Notes: generated from the letters alone by a model not told the origin. A DNA stretch of 6,295 nt from an uncultured Verrucomicrobiota bacterium (GCA_903864375.1 CAIPFS010000228.1:1-6295), one strand, 5' to 3'; positions 1 to 6,192 are shown, counted from the first letter of the stretch. Program-made: numbers and translations.

Positions 1-1217
1 CCCTTTGACCAGGACCTCGGCTGTCAGGGAGCGGGTATTGTAATTGCTTCCCATCACCGATCCGTATGCCCCCGCACTCAGCAAGGCCAGATGGTCTCCC
101 TCTCCCACCTTGGGAAGAGGACGGTCTTTGGCGAAGTAATCACCGCTTTCACAAATGGGTCCCACCACATCGCTCGAGACCAATGCACCCGCCTTTTTGG
201 TGAGCGGAACAATTTCGTGGTAACTGTCATAGAACGCCGGACGGATCAGGTCATTCATGGCGGCGTCGACGATGACAAAGTGCTTTTTCCCGGTTTTCTT
301 GAGGTATTCCACCCGGGTGACCAGCACCCCGGCATTTCCGCTGATGTAGCGGCCCGGCTCGAGGAGGATTTTCAATCCCAGTGGCTTCAGGAAGGGGATG
401 AGGACATCGGCGAAGCGCTGCGGAGTCAGCACCTTGCGTCCCTCCGCCGTTTCCCACCAGCCTGCCGCACCGCTCTCCAGAGCGGGTTGGTAGACAATTC
501 CGATGCCGCCGCCGATGCTGAAAAAATCAAAGCCGTGCTTGCGATTGAGGCGGTCCACCAACGGCACGACTTTTTCAACCGCCTTTCGGAACGGCTCCAC
601 ACTGGTCAACTGGGAGCCAATGTGCATTTGAAGGCCCTTGAGCCGGAGATTCGGCAGCTTTGCCGCACGGGCGTAGATCTTTTCGATCTCCTCGAACGCG
701 ATGCCGAATTTGTTTTCATAGGTGCCCGTGGTGATCTTGGCGTGGGTTTTGGCGTCCACGTTGGGATTGACCCGGACGGCGACCGGAGCGATTTGACCCC
801 GTTCCACCGCCACGGCACTGATTCGTTTCAGCTCCGCCTCGGATTCCACATTGAAACAGTAAATGCCGGCATCCAGAGCGTAGGCAATCTCCTCCCGTGT
901 CTTGCCAACACCGGCAAAGACACATTGGGAGGCATCACCTCCGGCGGCGATGGCCCGACGGATTTCCCCTGAACTCACGGTGTCAAAGCCACTTCCCAGT
1001 CCGGCCAGCGTGCGGAGCACTGCCAGATTGGAGTTGGACTTCATGGCAAAGCAGATCAAGTGATCGAGGGGGCCATCGCCCGATCCAGCCTGGCAAAATG
1101 GTCTTCGAGGGTCGATTGGGAGTAGACATAAAGGGGCGTCCCGAACTTGGCCGCCAGCGATTCGAGGGAACATCCCTCGCAGTGCAATTGCCGACCCACG
1201 TAGTGAAACGAATGCAT
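1..1217 (-). CDS. lysA: Diaminopimelate decarboxylase LysA, frameshifted, 3' end outside window
   Basis: LysA is a cytoplasmic PLP enzyme that decarboxylates meso-diaminopimelate to L-lysine, the last step of lysine synthesis. Reading the minus strand gives a near-complete fold-type III decarboxylase of 406 residues when one missing base is allowed for. It begins MHSFHYVGRQ at the ATG 1217-1215; a TAA lies upstream in that frame with no other start between. In corrected numbering the motifs are FAMKSN with the PLP lysine K60, FDTVSSGE, HIGSQ with H199, the glycine-rich SIGGGIGI (phosphate binding), EPGRY at 287-291, GPICESGD with catalytic Cys356, and AGAYG at 382-386. Family members have about 415-430 residues, so only the last 20 or so are cut off by the window edge. 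The frame breaks at 1068-1072: unedited, translation stops after 53 codons at 1056-1058. The next in-frame ATG (1044-1042) puts the PLP lysine at residue 2, so a restart product is unlikely to work. No clear Shine-Dalgarno precedes the start. The identity is very secure; whether the gene is intact is open. Confidence 0.93.
1068..1072 (-). other. Frameshift site in lysA (C5 run, C6 expected)
   Basis: In the gene sense the sequence reads GCG ATG GCC CCC TCG ATC ACT TGA. Adding one C to the run of five gives GCC CCC CTC GAT CAC TTG ATC TGC, which encodes APLDHLIC and joins the N-terminal part directly to FAMKSN. The two halves match LysA in different frames with nothing missing between them, so this is a clean one-base deletion in a homopolymer. 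A sequencing or consensus error is the simplest explanation; a true mutation cannot be excluded from the sequence. Confidence 0.85.
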
Positions 1218-1354
1218 GAGGGGAGGTTTTGCCAGACCGGGACGTCCAACCGCAAGGCATTAGGGTGATCCTCAGAATGGGTGCCCTCCCTGAAATTGGT
1301 TTCCAGACATCAGGTCTTTCGTCCGTCCGGGCTTCGACTTGCCAATCGATCAAC

Positions 1355-1373
1355 CCCCGTCAGACTCACGGGG
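1355..1373 (+). promoter_or_regulatory. GC hairpin abutting the lipoprotein start codon
   Basis: CCCCGT (1355-1360) and ACGGGG (1368-1373) are perfect 6-bp inverted arms around a 7-base loop. The right arm ends on the first G of the GTG start, where a Shine-Dalgarno would normally be and none is visible. If it forms in the mRNA it would hide the start region. The stem is short, so a chance pairing is quite possible. Confidence 0.25.
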
Positions 1374-1741
1374 TGAAGGCTTTACAGTGCATAGGAACGG
1401 CGATCGGACTGGTGCTGGCTGCGGGATGCCAATCGGACCCTGGGCGTTTGCCTTCCACCAAAGTCCTTTCGGCTCATCTCGGGCGGTGGACCTACGAGGA
1501 TGCCATCGCCGAATTGGGGGCACCGGCTCGTTCCTTTGAATTGCGGGACCATTCCCGGATAGCCGAGTGGGCGGCCGGCTGGGACGCCACGCCCGCCCTG
1601 ACCTTCCGCCTCGAATCAACCGACGGCGGCCACAGTGGCGTCGGAGACACCGACCGCGGCGGGGATTCCGGCCAGCTCTTTCGCCAGCTTCAATTCGACC
1701 AGGGTGGCAAATTGGTGGAAATACTGGATGTCCGGCACTGA
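1373..1741 (+). CDS. Small predicted lipoprotein, function unknown
   Basis: Read from the GTG at 1373 this is a 122-residue protein with a type II (lipoprotein) signal peptide: MKALQC, a hydrophobic core IGTAIGLVLAAG, and the lipidated cysteine C19 in the lipobox AAGC. The frame is open upstream to 1229, but that extension would bury the signal peptide, so the GTG is preferred even though no good Shine-Dalgarno is visible. The mature part contains a WTYEDAIAELGAPARSFEL stretch followed by RIAEWAAGWD, and ends with LQFDQGGKLVEILDV. This pattern (a helix with a G-x-P-like turn, then strands, then a 'greater part of a strand plus GKLV' end) recalls small SmpA/BamE-like lipoproteins, but I cannot assign a family. 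It is divergent from lysA, and uvrA follows 57 bases downstream on the same strand, so the two may share a transcript. No Asp at +2, so outer-membrane anchoring is the more likely inference. Confidence 0.75.
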   Translation: MKALQCIGTAIGLVLAAGCQSDPGRLPSTKVLSAHLGRWTYEDAIAELGAPARSFELRDHSRIAEWAAGWDATPALTFRLESTDGGHSGVGDTDRGGDSGQLFRQLQFDQGGKLVEILDVRH

Positions 1742-1748
1742 AGCTGAT

Positions 1749-1783
1749 TCCCGGACCTGCTGCATTGCCGCTGGGTCCCGGGA
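1749..1783 (+). terminator. Possible hairpin between lipoprotein gene and uvrA
   Basis: TCCCGGACC (1749-1757) pairs with GGTCCCGGGA (1774-1783), giving nine GC-rich base pairs with a single bulged C and a 16-base loop. It lies just after the lipoprotein stop and 15 bases before the uvrA start. No T-tract follows, so it is not a classical intrinsic terminator. It could be an attenuator, an mRNA-stability hairpin or chance. Confidence 0.3.
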
Positions 1784-1798
1784 TGCTAATGCTTAGGG

Positions 1799-4675
1799 GT
1801 GTCCGACACCGACCATGAACGATTTTCCGCCCTGAATCTTCCCCCGGACGCGATCGCCATCCGGGGTGCACGGGAACACAACCTGAAGAATCTTTCCGTG
1901 GACATCCCACGCGGAAAGTTTGTGGTCATTACGGGCGTCAGCGGCAGTGGCAAGAGCACCCTCGCCTTTGACCTTCTTTTTGCTGAAGGGCAACGCCGGT
2001 TTCTCGACTCCATGAGTGCGTACGCGCGCCAATTCGTGGAGCAATTGGCACGACCCGACGTGGATTTGATCGCCGGACTGCCGCCCACCGTCAGTATCGA
2101 ACAAAACACCTCCCGCGGAGGGGGCAAGAGCACGGTGGCCACCGTTACGGAAATCCATCATTTCATCCGGCTCCTGTTTGCCCGCCTGGGAACCCAGTTC
2201 TGCCCGGACTGCCAGCTGCCCGTGGAGGCTCAAACCCGGGATGAAATCTCGAATCGGATCGCCGCGGAAGCCTCCCGGCGCGGCCCCCTCAAGCTGATGG
2301 CCAATGTGGTTCGAAACCGGAAGGGATTCCACAGTGACATTGCCGTGTGGGCCGAAAACCAGGGGTATTCGGAGCTGCGTGCCGATGGCGTGCTCCGCGA
2401 GTCATCCGGGGGCCTTCGGCTGGACCGATTTTCCGAACACGACATTGAGGTCGTGCTGGGCGAGGTCCAGCGCAACGGAAAACCCACCGGGGAAAAGCAG
2501 ACCTTGCGCGAACTGGTCGAGGAATCGTTGACCGTGGGAAAGGGAGTCCTGCTGGCCATGGATCGGAAGGGAACGGTGACCGTTCACGCCACGGAGCGGG
2601 CCTGCCCCAAATGCCGTCGGAGCTTTGCCCCGCTCGATCCCAAGAATTTCAGTTACAACTCGAATCAAGGGTGGTGCCTCAAATGTCGCGGTTTCGGGGA
2701 GCTGTTCTACCTGCCCGAGGTGGAACGGGGGGCCAACGCCGAGTCGGTTGAAGAGAGTTGGTGGCGCTGGCAGGAGGGGAAGCGGGAGCCCTGCCCCGCA
2801 TGTCATGGGGCCCGACTCCAACCGGAAGCCCGCGCCGTGCGACTGCGGATCGGCGCACCCGTGGCCCGGGAGACCCCACCCGCGATGAATCTATCCCGCC
2901 TTTCTGCGTCGAAGACGTCCGATGCCATTCCCTCCGAACCAACCATCGATGATTTTGCCCGGGCCACTGTGGCCTCGGCCCTGACCTGGGCGGGCCATCT
3001 GACACTGGATGGCCGGGCGGCAGAGGTCGCCCGCGATATCCTGCCGGAGATTCGCGAACGATTGAAATTTCTGGCCGAAGTGGGGCTGGAGTACCTGGAG
3101 CTGGGTCGGGGAGTTCCCACCCTCAGCGGCGGCGAAGCGCAGCGCATCCGCCTTTCCGCCCAGCTAGGCTCCAACCTGAGCGGTGTCCTCTATATTCTGG
3201 ACGAACCAACCATCGGTCTCCATTCGCGGGACAACGATCGGCTGCTCGACACCCTGGAGCGACTGCGAGACCGCGGAAATTCCCTGGTGGTGGTGGAACA
3301 CGACGTGGAAACCATGCGCCGGGCAGACCACGTGATCGACCTGGGCCCCGGTGCCGGTATCCTCGGAGGGCAGGTCATGGCCCAAGGAACGCTTCAAGAG
3401 GTGATCACCAACCCGGAATCTCCCACCGGACGTTCACTGGCCACTTCAACCACCTACCCCAGCCGCGGGACACGCCGCATCGTCGCGGTGGATGATGACA
3501 ACGCCTGGCTTTCTCTCCCCGCGTCCACCCTGCATAACCTCAAGGGGATTTCAGGCCGCTTTCCCCTCGGACGATTTTCGGTGGTCACCGGTGTGAGCGG
3601 CTCAGGAAAGAGCACCCTGGTGAAGCAGGTGCTGGTCCCGGCAGTGGCCTCGGCCCTCGCAGCAAGAAAAGGCAGGAAAAAGCCCGCCCTGAAGGGAATC
3701 GAATCCATCCGCGCATTGCATGAGGTCGATCAGTCTCCCATTGGTCGGACTCCACGATCCACGCCGGCAACTTACGTCGGATTCTTCGACGATATTCGGA
3801 AGCTGTTTGCGACCACCAACGAAGCCCGCATCCGGGGATACGGACCGGGGCGATTCAGCTTCAATTCAGCAGCGGGACGATGCCCGGAATGCAGTGGCAC
3901 CGGCTCCATCGCCCTTGAGATGAACTTTCTGGCCACGGCTCATATTCCGTGTGAGACCTGTCGCGGACGGCGGTTCAACCTGGAAACCCTCGAAGTCCGA
4001 TGGAATGGCAAATCCATCGCCGATGTCCTGGATCTCAGTGTGGGTGAGGCCCTCGAATTCTTTGCCGCCCACACCAAATTGCGCCGCCCTTTGGAAGCCC
4101 TTCGCGACACCGGTTTGGCCTACTTGCGACTGGGCCAGATCAGCCCCACCCTGAGCGGCGGCGAAGCCCAGCGCATCAAGCTGGTGAGCCATCTGCTCTC
4201 AGGACTTCGCGGAGCTCCCATTGAGTTGCCGACCCGTACCGACCGCGGCCTGGCAATCCCTCAAAGGGACTTTTTTGTCCTGGAGGAACCGACGGTCGGA
4301 TTGCATCTGGAGGACGTGCGTCGTTTGGTGGACATCATCCAGCGGCTGGTGGATTCTGGCCACACGGTTGTGGTGATCGAACACAACCTGGAATTGATTG
4401 CTGAAGCCGACTGGGTGATCGATCTGGGCCCCGAAGGCGGTAAAGGGGGTGGACGAATCATTGCCACCGGAACCCCGGAGGAAATCGCTCAATCAGAGAC
4501 TTCCCATACCGGGCGCTATTTGCGACCACTGCTCCCGGTGATCAGCGCTCCGGAAAAAACAAGGAAAGGTGCGAGATCAAAACCCGCGATACCCCCCCGG
4601 CCCGGCCGGCAGAATCGTGGGAGCAATTCCACTGTCCCGGCAAATGAGGCCAAGCGGCCCGGACAAGCCTCATAA
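1799..4675 (+). CDS. uvrA: UvrA-type excinuclease ABC subunit A, divergent (short insertion domain)
   Basis: UvrA is the damage-sensing ATPase of nucleotide excision repair; as a dimer it scans DNA and loads UvrB. This 958-residue protein (E. coli UvrA has 940) shows the full tandem ABC layout. The first Walker A is GVSGSGKST with K52, followed by SAYARQF. CPDC is at 135-138, and the UvrB-binding region follows at about 139-255, including RNRKGFH. The first zinc module has Cys 269/272/293/296, followed by CPAC at 332-335. The first signature is LSGGEAQRIRL from 442, with Walker B LDEPTIGLH (D468). The second Walker A has K604, followed by DQSPIGRTPRS. The second zinc module has Cys 695/698/718/721. 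The second signature is LSGGEAQRIKL from 785, with Walker B LEEPTVGLH (E829). Oddities: only 35 residues separate C296 from C332 (about 125 in E. coli), so the insertion domain is nearly absent. There is an extra segment of about 16 residues before the second Walker B, and a basic tail at 913-958. The start is GTG, since no in-frame ATG precedes the conserved N-terminus. No LexA-like box is seen upstream. It may be a UvrA paralogue rather than the housekeeping copy. Confidence 0.95.
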   Translation: MSDTDHERFSALNLPPDAIAIRGAREHNLKNLSVDIPRGKFVVITGVSGSGKSTLAFDLLFAEGQRRFLDSMSAYARQFVEQLARPDVDLIAGLPPTVSIEQNTSRGGGKSTVATVTEIHHFIRLLFARLGTQFCPDCQLPVEAQTRDEISNRIAAEASRRGPLKLMANVVRNRKGFHSDIAVWAENQGYSELRADGVLRESSGGLRLDRFSEHDIEVVLGEVQRNGKPTGEKQTLRELVEESLTVGKGVLLAMDRKGTVTVHATERACPKCRRSFAPLDPKNFSYNSNQGWCLKCRGFGELFYLPEVERGANAESVEESWWRWQEGKREPCPACHGARLQPEARAVRLRIGAPVARETPPAMNLSRLSASKTSDAIPSEPTIDDFARATVASALTWAGHLTLDGRAAEVARDILPEIRERLKFLAEVGLEYLELGRGVPTLSGGEAQRIRLSAQLGSNLSGVLYILDEPTIGLHSRDNDRLLDTLERLRDRGNSLVVVEHDVETMRRADHVIDLGPGAGILGGQVMAQGTLQEVITNPESPTGRSLATSTTYPSRGTRRIVAVDDDNAWLSLPASTLHNLKGISGRFPLGRFSVVTGVSGSGKSTLVKQVLVPAVASALAARKGRKKPALKGIESIRALHEVDQSPIGRTPRSTPATYVGFFDDIRKLFATTNEARIRGYGPGRFSFNSAAGRCPECSGTGSIALEMNFLATAHIPCETCRGRRFNLETLEVRWNGKSIADVLDLSVGEALEFFAAHTKLRRPLEALRDTGLAYLRLGQISPTLSGGEAQRIKLVSHLLSGLRGAPIELPTRTDRGLAIPQRDFFVLEEPTVGLHLEDVRRLVDIIQRLVDSGHTVVVIEHNLELIAEADWVIDLGPEGGKGGGRIIATGTPEEIAQSETSHTGRYLRPLLPVISAPEKTRKGARSKPAIPPRPGRQNRGSNSTVPANEAKRPGQAS

Positions 4676-4878
4676 ACCATGGGAAGCCGGTTGACCTGGG
4701 TTTGCGCTTTGACATACGACTGGTCCCGTTGATGCAGCGGGAGCGATTCCGGGGAGCAGAAGTCATTCAGCAGGATCTTCCCCTTCGCATGATCAAAGGG
4801 ATACGCGACAACGCTGCCCGTCAAAATGATCCAGGCAATAAGAATCTTAATGCTTTCGTCGATGGCATCCTCTGCGGT

Positions 4879-4971
4879 TTAAGGAGCCACCTCAGGCCTG
4901 CCCGAATCTATAGCCCACACGATAAAGAAGGTTGCGCCCAGACAGCTGATTGGTCCGAACGCAACCCCCAT
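4879..4971 (-). CDS. Candidate 30-residue single-pass membrane micro-ORF
   Basis: On the minus strand the sequence AAGGAGG (4989-4983), a full-consensus Shine-Dalgarno, stands 11 bases before an ATG at 4971-4969. The ORF encodes MGVAFGPISCLGATFFIVW followed by AIDSGRPEVAP and a TAA at 4881-4879. The first two thirds are hydrophobic enough for one membrane helix. The same frame continues past the stop with a second hydrophobic run (ILIAWIILTGSVVA) preceded by the acidic DAIDESIK, so this may instead be a remnant of a two-helix protein interrupted by a stop. There is no homology that I recognise, and the spacing is longer than ideal. Treat this as a hypothesis. Confidence 0.25.
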   Translation of the reverse strand: MGVAFGPISCLGATFFIVWAIDSGRPEVAP

Positions 4972-5013
4972 ACTAACCCCATCCTCCTTGGCGCCTCCGC
5001 GGCAACACTATTT

Positions 5014-5028
5014 GCGAATCCGATTCGC
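5014..5028. repeat. Perfect odd palindrome, possible operator
   Basis: GCGAATC-C-GATTCGC is a perfect 7-bp inverted repeat around one central base, 115 bases upstream of the LAB_N gene start. The one-base spacer rules out an RNA hairpin with a normal loop, so a dimeric DNA-binding protein site is the likelier meaning if it has one. No second copy is seen in the window. Confidence 0.4.
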
Positions 5029-5032
5029 TCCT

Positions 5033-5080
5033 CCATCGAAGCATGCCGCATGCCACTATTGAATTCGATGGGGATCAATA
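5033..5080 (+). promoter_or_regulatory. Two interleaved inverted repeats upstream of the LAB_N gene
   Basis: Arms CCATCGAA (5033-5040) and TTCGATGG (5064-5071) are a perfect 8-bp inverted repeat. A second pair, TATTGA (5057-5062) and TCAATA (5075-5080), is a perfect 6-bp repeat whose left arm lies in the loop of the first and whose right arm lies outside it. That order is what an H-type RNA pseudoknot would need. A tandem 7-mer GCATGCC GCATGCC fills the loop at 5041-5054. This may be a leader RNA structure or overlapping protein sites; chance is also possible for the shorter pair. Confidence 0.3.
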
Positions 5081-5142
5081 CCTAGTTCCTTCGAAAAAGC
5101 GCAGACTTGCTTCGACAGGGGACTTGCCTTGAGCCTCCTTCA

Positions 5143-5595
5143 ATGGAGTGGGTGCATCACCTGACATCGCAATGGAATCAACTTCTCACCAGCCCTGCGG
5201 GCCTGTGGAAGCTGATCGGACTGGCGGGCAACGGCTTTTTCTTTTCGAGGGTTTTGGTCCAATGGCATGCCACGGAGAAGCGCAAAGAGGTGGTCGTTCC
5301 CCTGGCGTTTTGGTGGTTGAGCCTTTTGGGGTCCTCCTGCCTCCTGGCTTATTCCATATTTGGAACCCGGGACCTCATTTTCATCTTTGCGAATGCCTTC
5401 AACTGGATTCCTGCCATTCGCAATCTGACCATCCATCGAAAGAACATGCGCAGCCGTCAGTTCTGCCCGGCCTGCCGACATCCGCATCCCGCTTCCGCCC
5501 GTTTTTGCATGGCCTGCGGTCAGGGCTTGACCTCGCCATTCGTGGGAATCGATACGGCCGTCAAATCGAACGAGGAAAGCACCGAGGTCGAATAA
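5143..5595 (+). CDS. LAB_N-domain inner-membrane protein with C-terminal zinc ribbon
   Basis: This is a 150-residue membrane protein. Residues 21-100 match the lipid-A-biosynthesis N-terminal domain (LAB_N), a three-helix fold found alone or next to glycosyltransferases and other lipid-A or envelope enzymes. Hallmarks seen are GLWKLIGLAGNGFFFSR, VLVQWHATEKRKEVVVP, FWWLSLLGSSCLLAYSIF, then FNWIPAIRNLTIHRK. The helices fall at about 21-40, 51-73 and 77-96. A basic linker leads to a zinc ribbon with Cys108, Cys111, Cys122 and Cys125 (CPAC and CMACG), and the protein ends with an acidic tail. LAB_N proteins that I know of usually stop soon after the RNL motif, so the ribbon is an added domain. 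The start chosen is the ATG at 5143, which gives the usual family N-terminus; a TTG at 5107 would add 12 residues. Neither start has a clear Shine-Dalgarno. The 3' end overlaps the convergent gene by 76 bases. The molecular role is not known; envelope lipid or glycan modification is the inference. Confidence 0.86.
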   Translation: MEWVHHLTSQWNQLLTSPAGLWKLIGLAGNGFFFSRVLVQWHATEKRKEVVVPLAFWWLSLLGSSCLLAYSIFGTRDLIFIFANAFNWIPAIRNLTIHRKNMRSRQFCPACRHPHPASARFCMACGQGLTSPFVGIDTAVKSNEESTEVE

Positions 5596-5897
5596 TCCGG
5601 GAATTGTTGTCCCAGCCGCCTCAATTCGCCCACAAAACGAAGAACCGCCTGCCCCTGGAGTGTCGACTGCTCGACGATGGGCGACCGGGCCTTGATGAGC
5701 CGCATCATGGCCATGTCTTCCCGGAGCACCATGGCCCCAATACTTCCAGTGGCGATGAGCATCGCCAGCAGGGTCAGCCGGGCTGCGGCATACAACTGGG
5801 TTGACGTTTCCGATGAATTGAAATCACCGGGAATGGCATCCAGGCCGTCATCGAGAATGCTCCGGCCCCGTTCCAAAGGTTCAATGTCCTGCGCCAT
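5520..5897 (-). CDS. Hypothetical single-pass membrane protein (second gene of pair)
   Basis: This is a 125-residue protein with no family that I recognise. It starts MAQDIEPLER with an acidic N-terminal stretch of about 35 residues, then one membrane helix at about 38-58 (AARLTLLAMLIATGSIGAMV). A predicted amphipathic helical region follows (about 60-98, including RLIKARSPIVEQ and RFVGELRRLGQQF), and a polar tail ends the protein. Its start ATG (5897-5895) lies inside the end of the upstream gene (17-base overlap in another frame). There is no Shine-Dalgarno, so translational coupling to that gene is likely. Its last 25 codons lie antisense to the zinc-ribbon end of the LAB_N gene. The similar helix layout and the shared AR...EQ...GQ spacing suggest that it may be a distant paralogue of its upstream partner. 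A sensor-like or complex-forming envelope role is conceivable but unsupported. Confidence 0.75.
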   Translation of the reverse strand: MAQDIEPLERGRSILDDGLDAIPGDFNSSETSTQLYAAARLTLLAMLIATGSIGAMVLREDMAMMRLIKARSPIVEQSTLQGQAVLRFVGELRRLGQQFPDYSTSVLSSFDLTAVSIPTNGEVKP

Positions 5898-6180
5898 GAG
5901 GAGTCGAAGGGGTTGAATCAGCGGTGGCGGGATGAATCGGGGTATTCCATCCCGCTTTCACAAGAGCCTGTCCGAATGCGGCGTTGGTCCGGGCAAATTC
6001 AGCGGTGGCCCCGGCCAGCAGAGCGAAAGAGCGTTGATTTTGCTCAAAAATCCCCAGCAGACGTTGCTGGTTGTTCATCACCCCCGTGGCATAGACATGA
6101 TAGGCGCATAGTCCTGCAAGAATCACTGAAAGCAAGACCTGAAACCGGGCCAACCAGACGAGGGACGACACTTTTCTCAT
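5881..6180 (-). CDS. Hypothetical single-pass membrane protein (first gene of pair)
   Basis: This is a 99-residue protein that I cannot assign to a family. MRKVSS gives a positive N-terminus. It is followed by a membrane helix at about 8-30 (VWLARFQVLLSVILAGLCAY), consistent with N-in orientation and the rest outside the cytoplasm. Residues 36-76 look helical (NNQQRLLGIFEQNQRSFALL, then FARTNAAFGQAL), and the last 20 are a Pro/Thr/Ser/His-rich disordered tail. An uncleaved signal anchor is more likely than a signal peptide because no AXA site follows the helix. The start is the only ATG that includes the whole helix. A short, weakly purine-rich stretch (ACGGA) sits before it, and a good promoter ends only about 13 bases upstream. 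The next gene overlaps its 3' end by 17 bases, so both are probably one operon and may act together. Confidence 0.75.
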   Translation of the reverse strand: MRKVSSLVWLARFQVLLSVILAGLCAYHVYATGVMNNQQRLLGIFEQNQRSFALLAGATAEFARTNAAFGQALVKAGWNTPIHPATADSTPSTPHGAGH

Positions 6181-6192
6181 TCCGTTCGTTGC

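Larger units (their letters stand above)
4676..5142. other. 467-base intergenic region without a secure gene
   Basis: Between the uvrA stop and the LAB_N gene start no convincing protein gene is found. A plus-strand frame at 4702-5085 is open, but its codon use and composition look random and its product resembles nothing I know. The 4850-5110 part is visibly less GC-rich than the flanking genes. It contains a candidate micro-ORF on the minus strand and several inverted repeats (separate entries). No rho-independent terminator for uvrA is evident. The low GC and the two adjacent membrane-like segments on the minus strand would also fit a decayed small gene. Confidence 0.6.

Noticed and set aside
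91..972. Plus-strand open frame of 293 codons
   Set aside because: It is exactly antisense to lysA, whose minus-strand frame carries all LysA motifs; the plus product resembles no protein.
983..1255. Minus-strand 90-codon frame at the lysA 5' end
   Set aside because: It is the third frame over the lysA start. The conserved LysA N-terminus begins at 1217 in another frame, and this frame's product is low-complexity and unrelated.
1229..1372. N-terminal extension of the lipoprotein from a TTG at 1229
   Set aside because: It would place 48 residues before the signal peptide and abolish lipoprotein export; the GTG at 1373 is the sensible start.
1350..1910. Minus-strand 186-codon frame over the lipoprotein gene and the uvrA start
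   Set aside because: Its Arg/Pro/Gly-rich composition is typical of the antisense frame of GC-rich genes, and it is covered by two better plus-strand genes.
4604..4616. GGCCCGGCCGGC-type GC palindrome near the uvrA end as a terminator
   Set aside because: It lies inside the coding sequence, lacks a T-tract, and is explained by Pro/Arg/Gly codons of the tail.
4516..4824. Minus-strand 102-codon frame entering the uvrA 3' end
   Set aside because: Half is antisense to the uvrA tail and it has only a TTG start. Its first part may be the remnant helix discussed in the hidden-ORF finding, but it is not supportable as a gene.
4702..5085. Plus-strand 127-codon frame downstream of uvrA
   Set aside because: No ribosome-binding site, random-looking codon use and product, and no domain; it opens because the region is poor in stops.
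5148..5804. Plus-strand 218-codon frame across the LAB_N gene and beyond
   Set aside because: It is out of frame with the clear LAB_N domain, and its second half is antisense to a better minus-strand membrane-protein gene.
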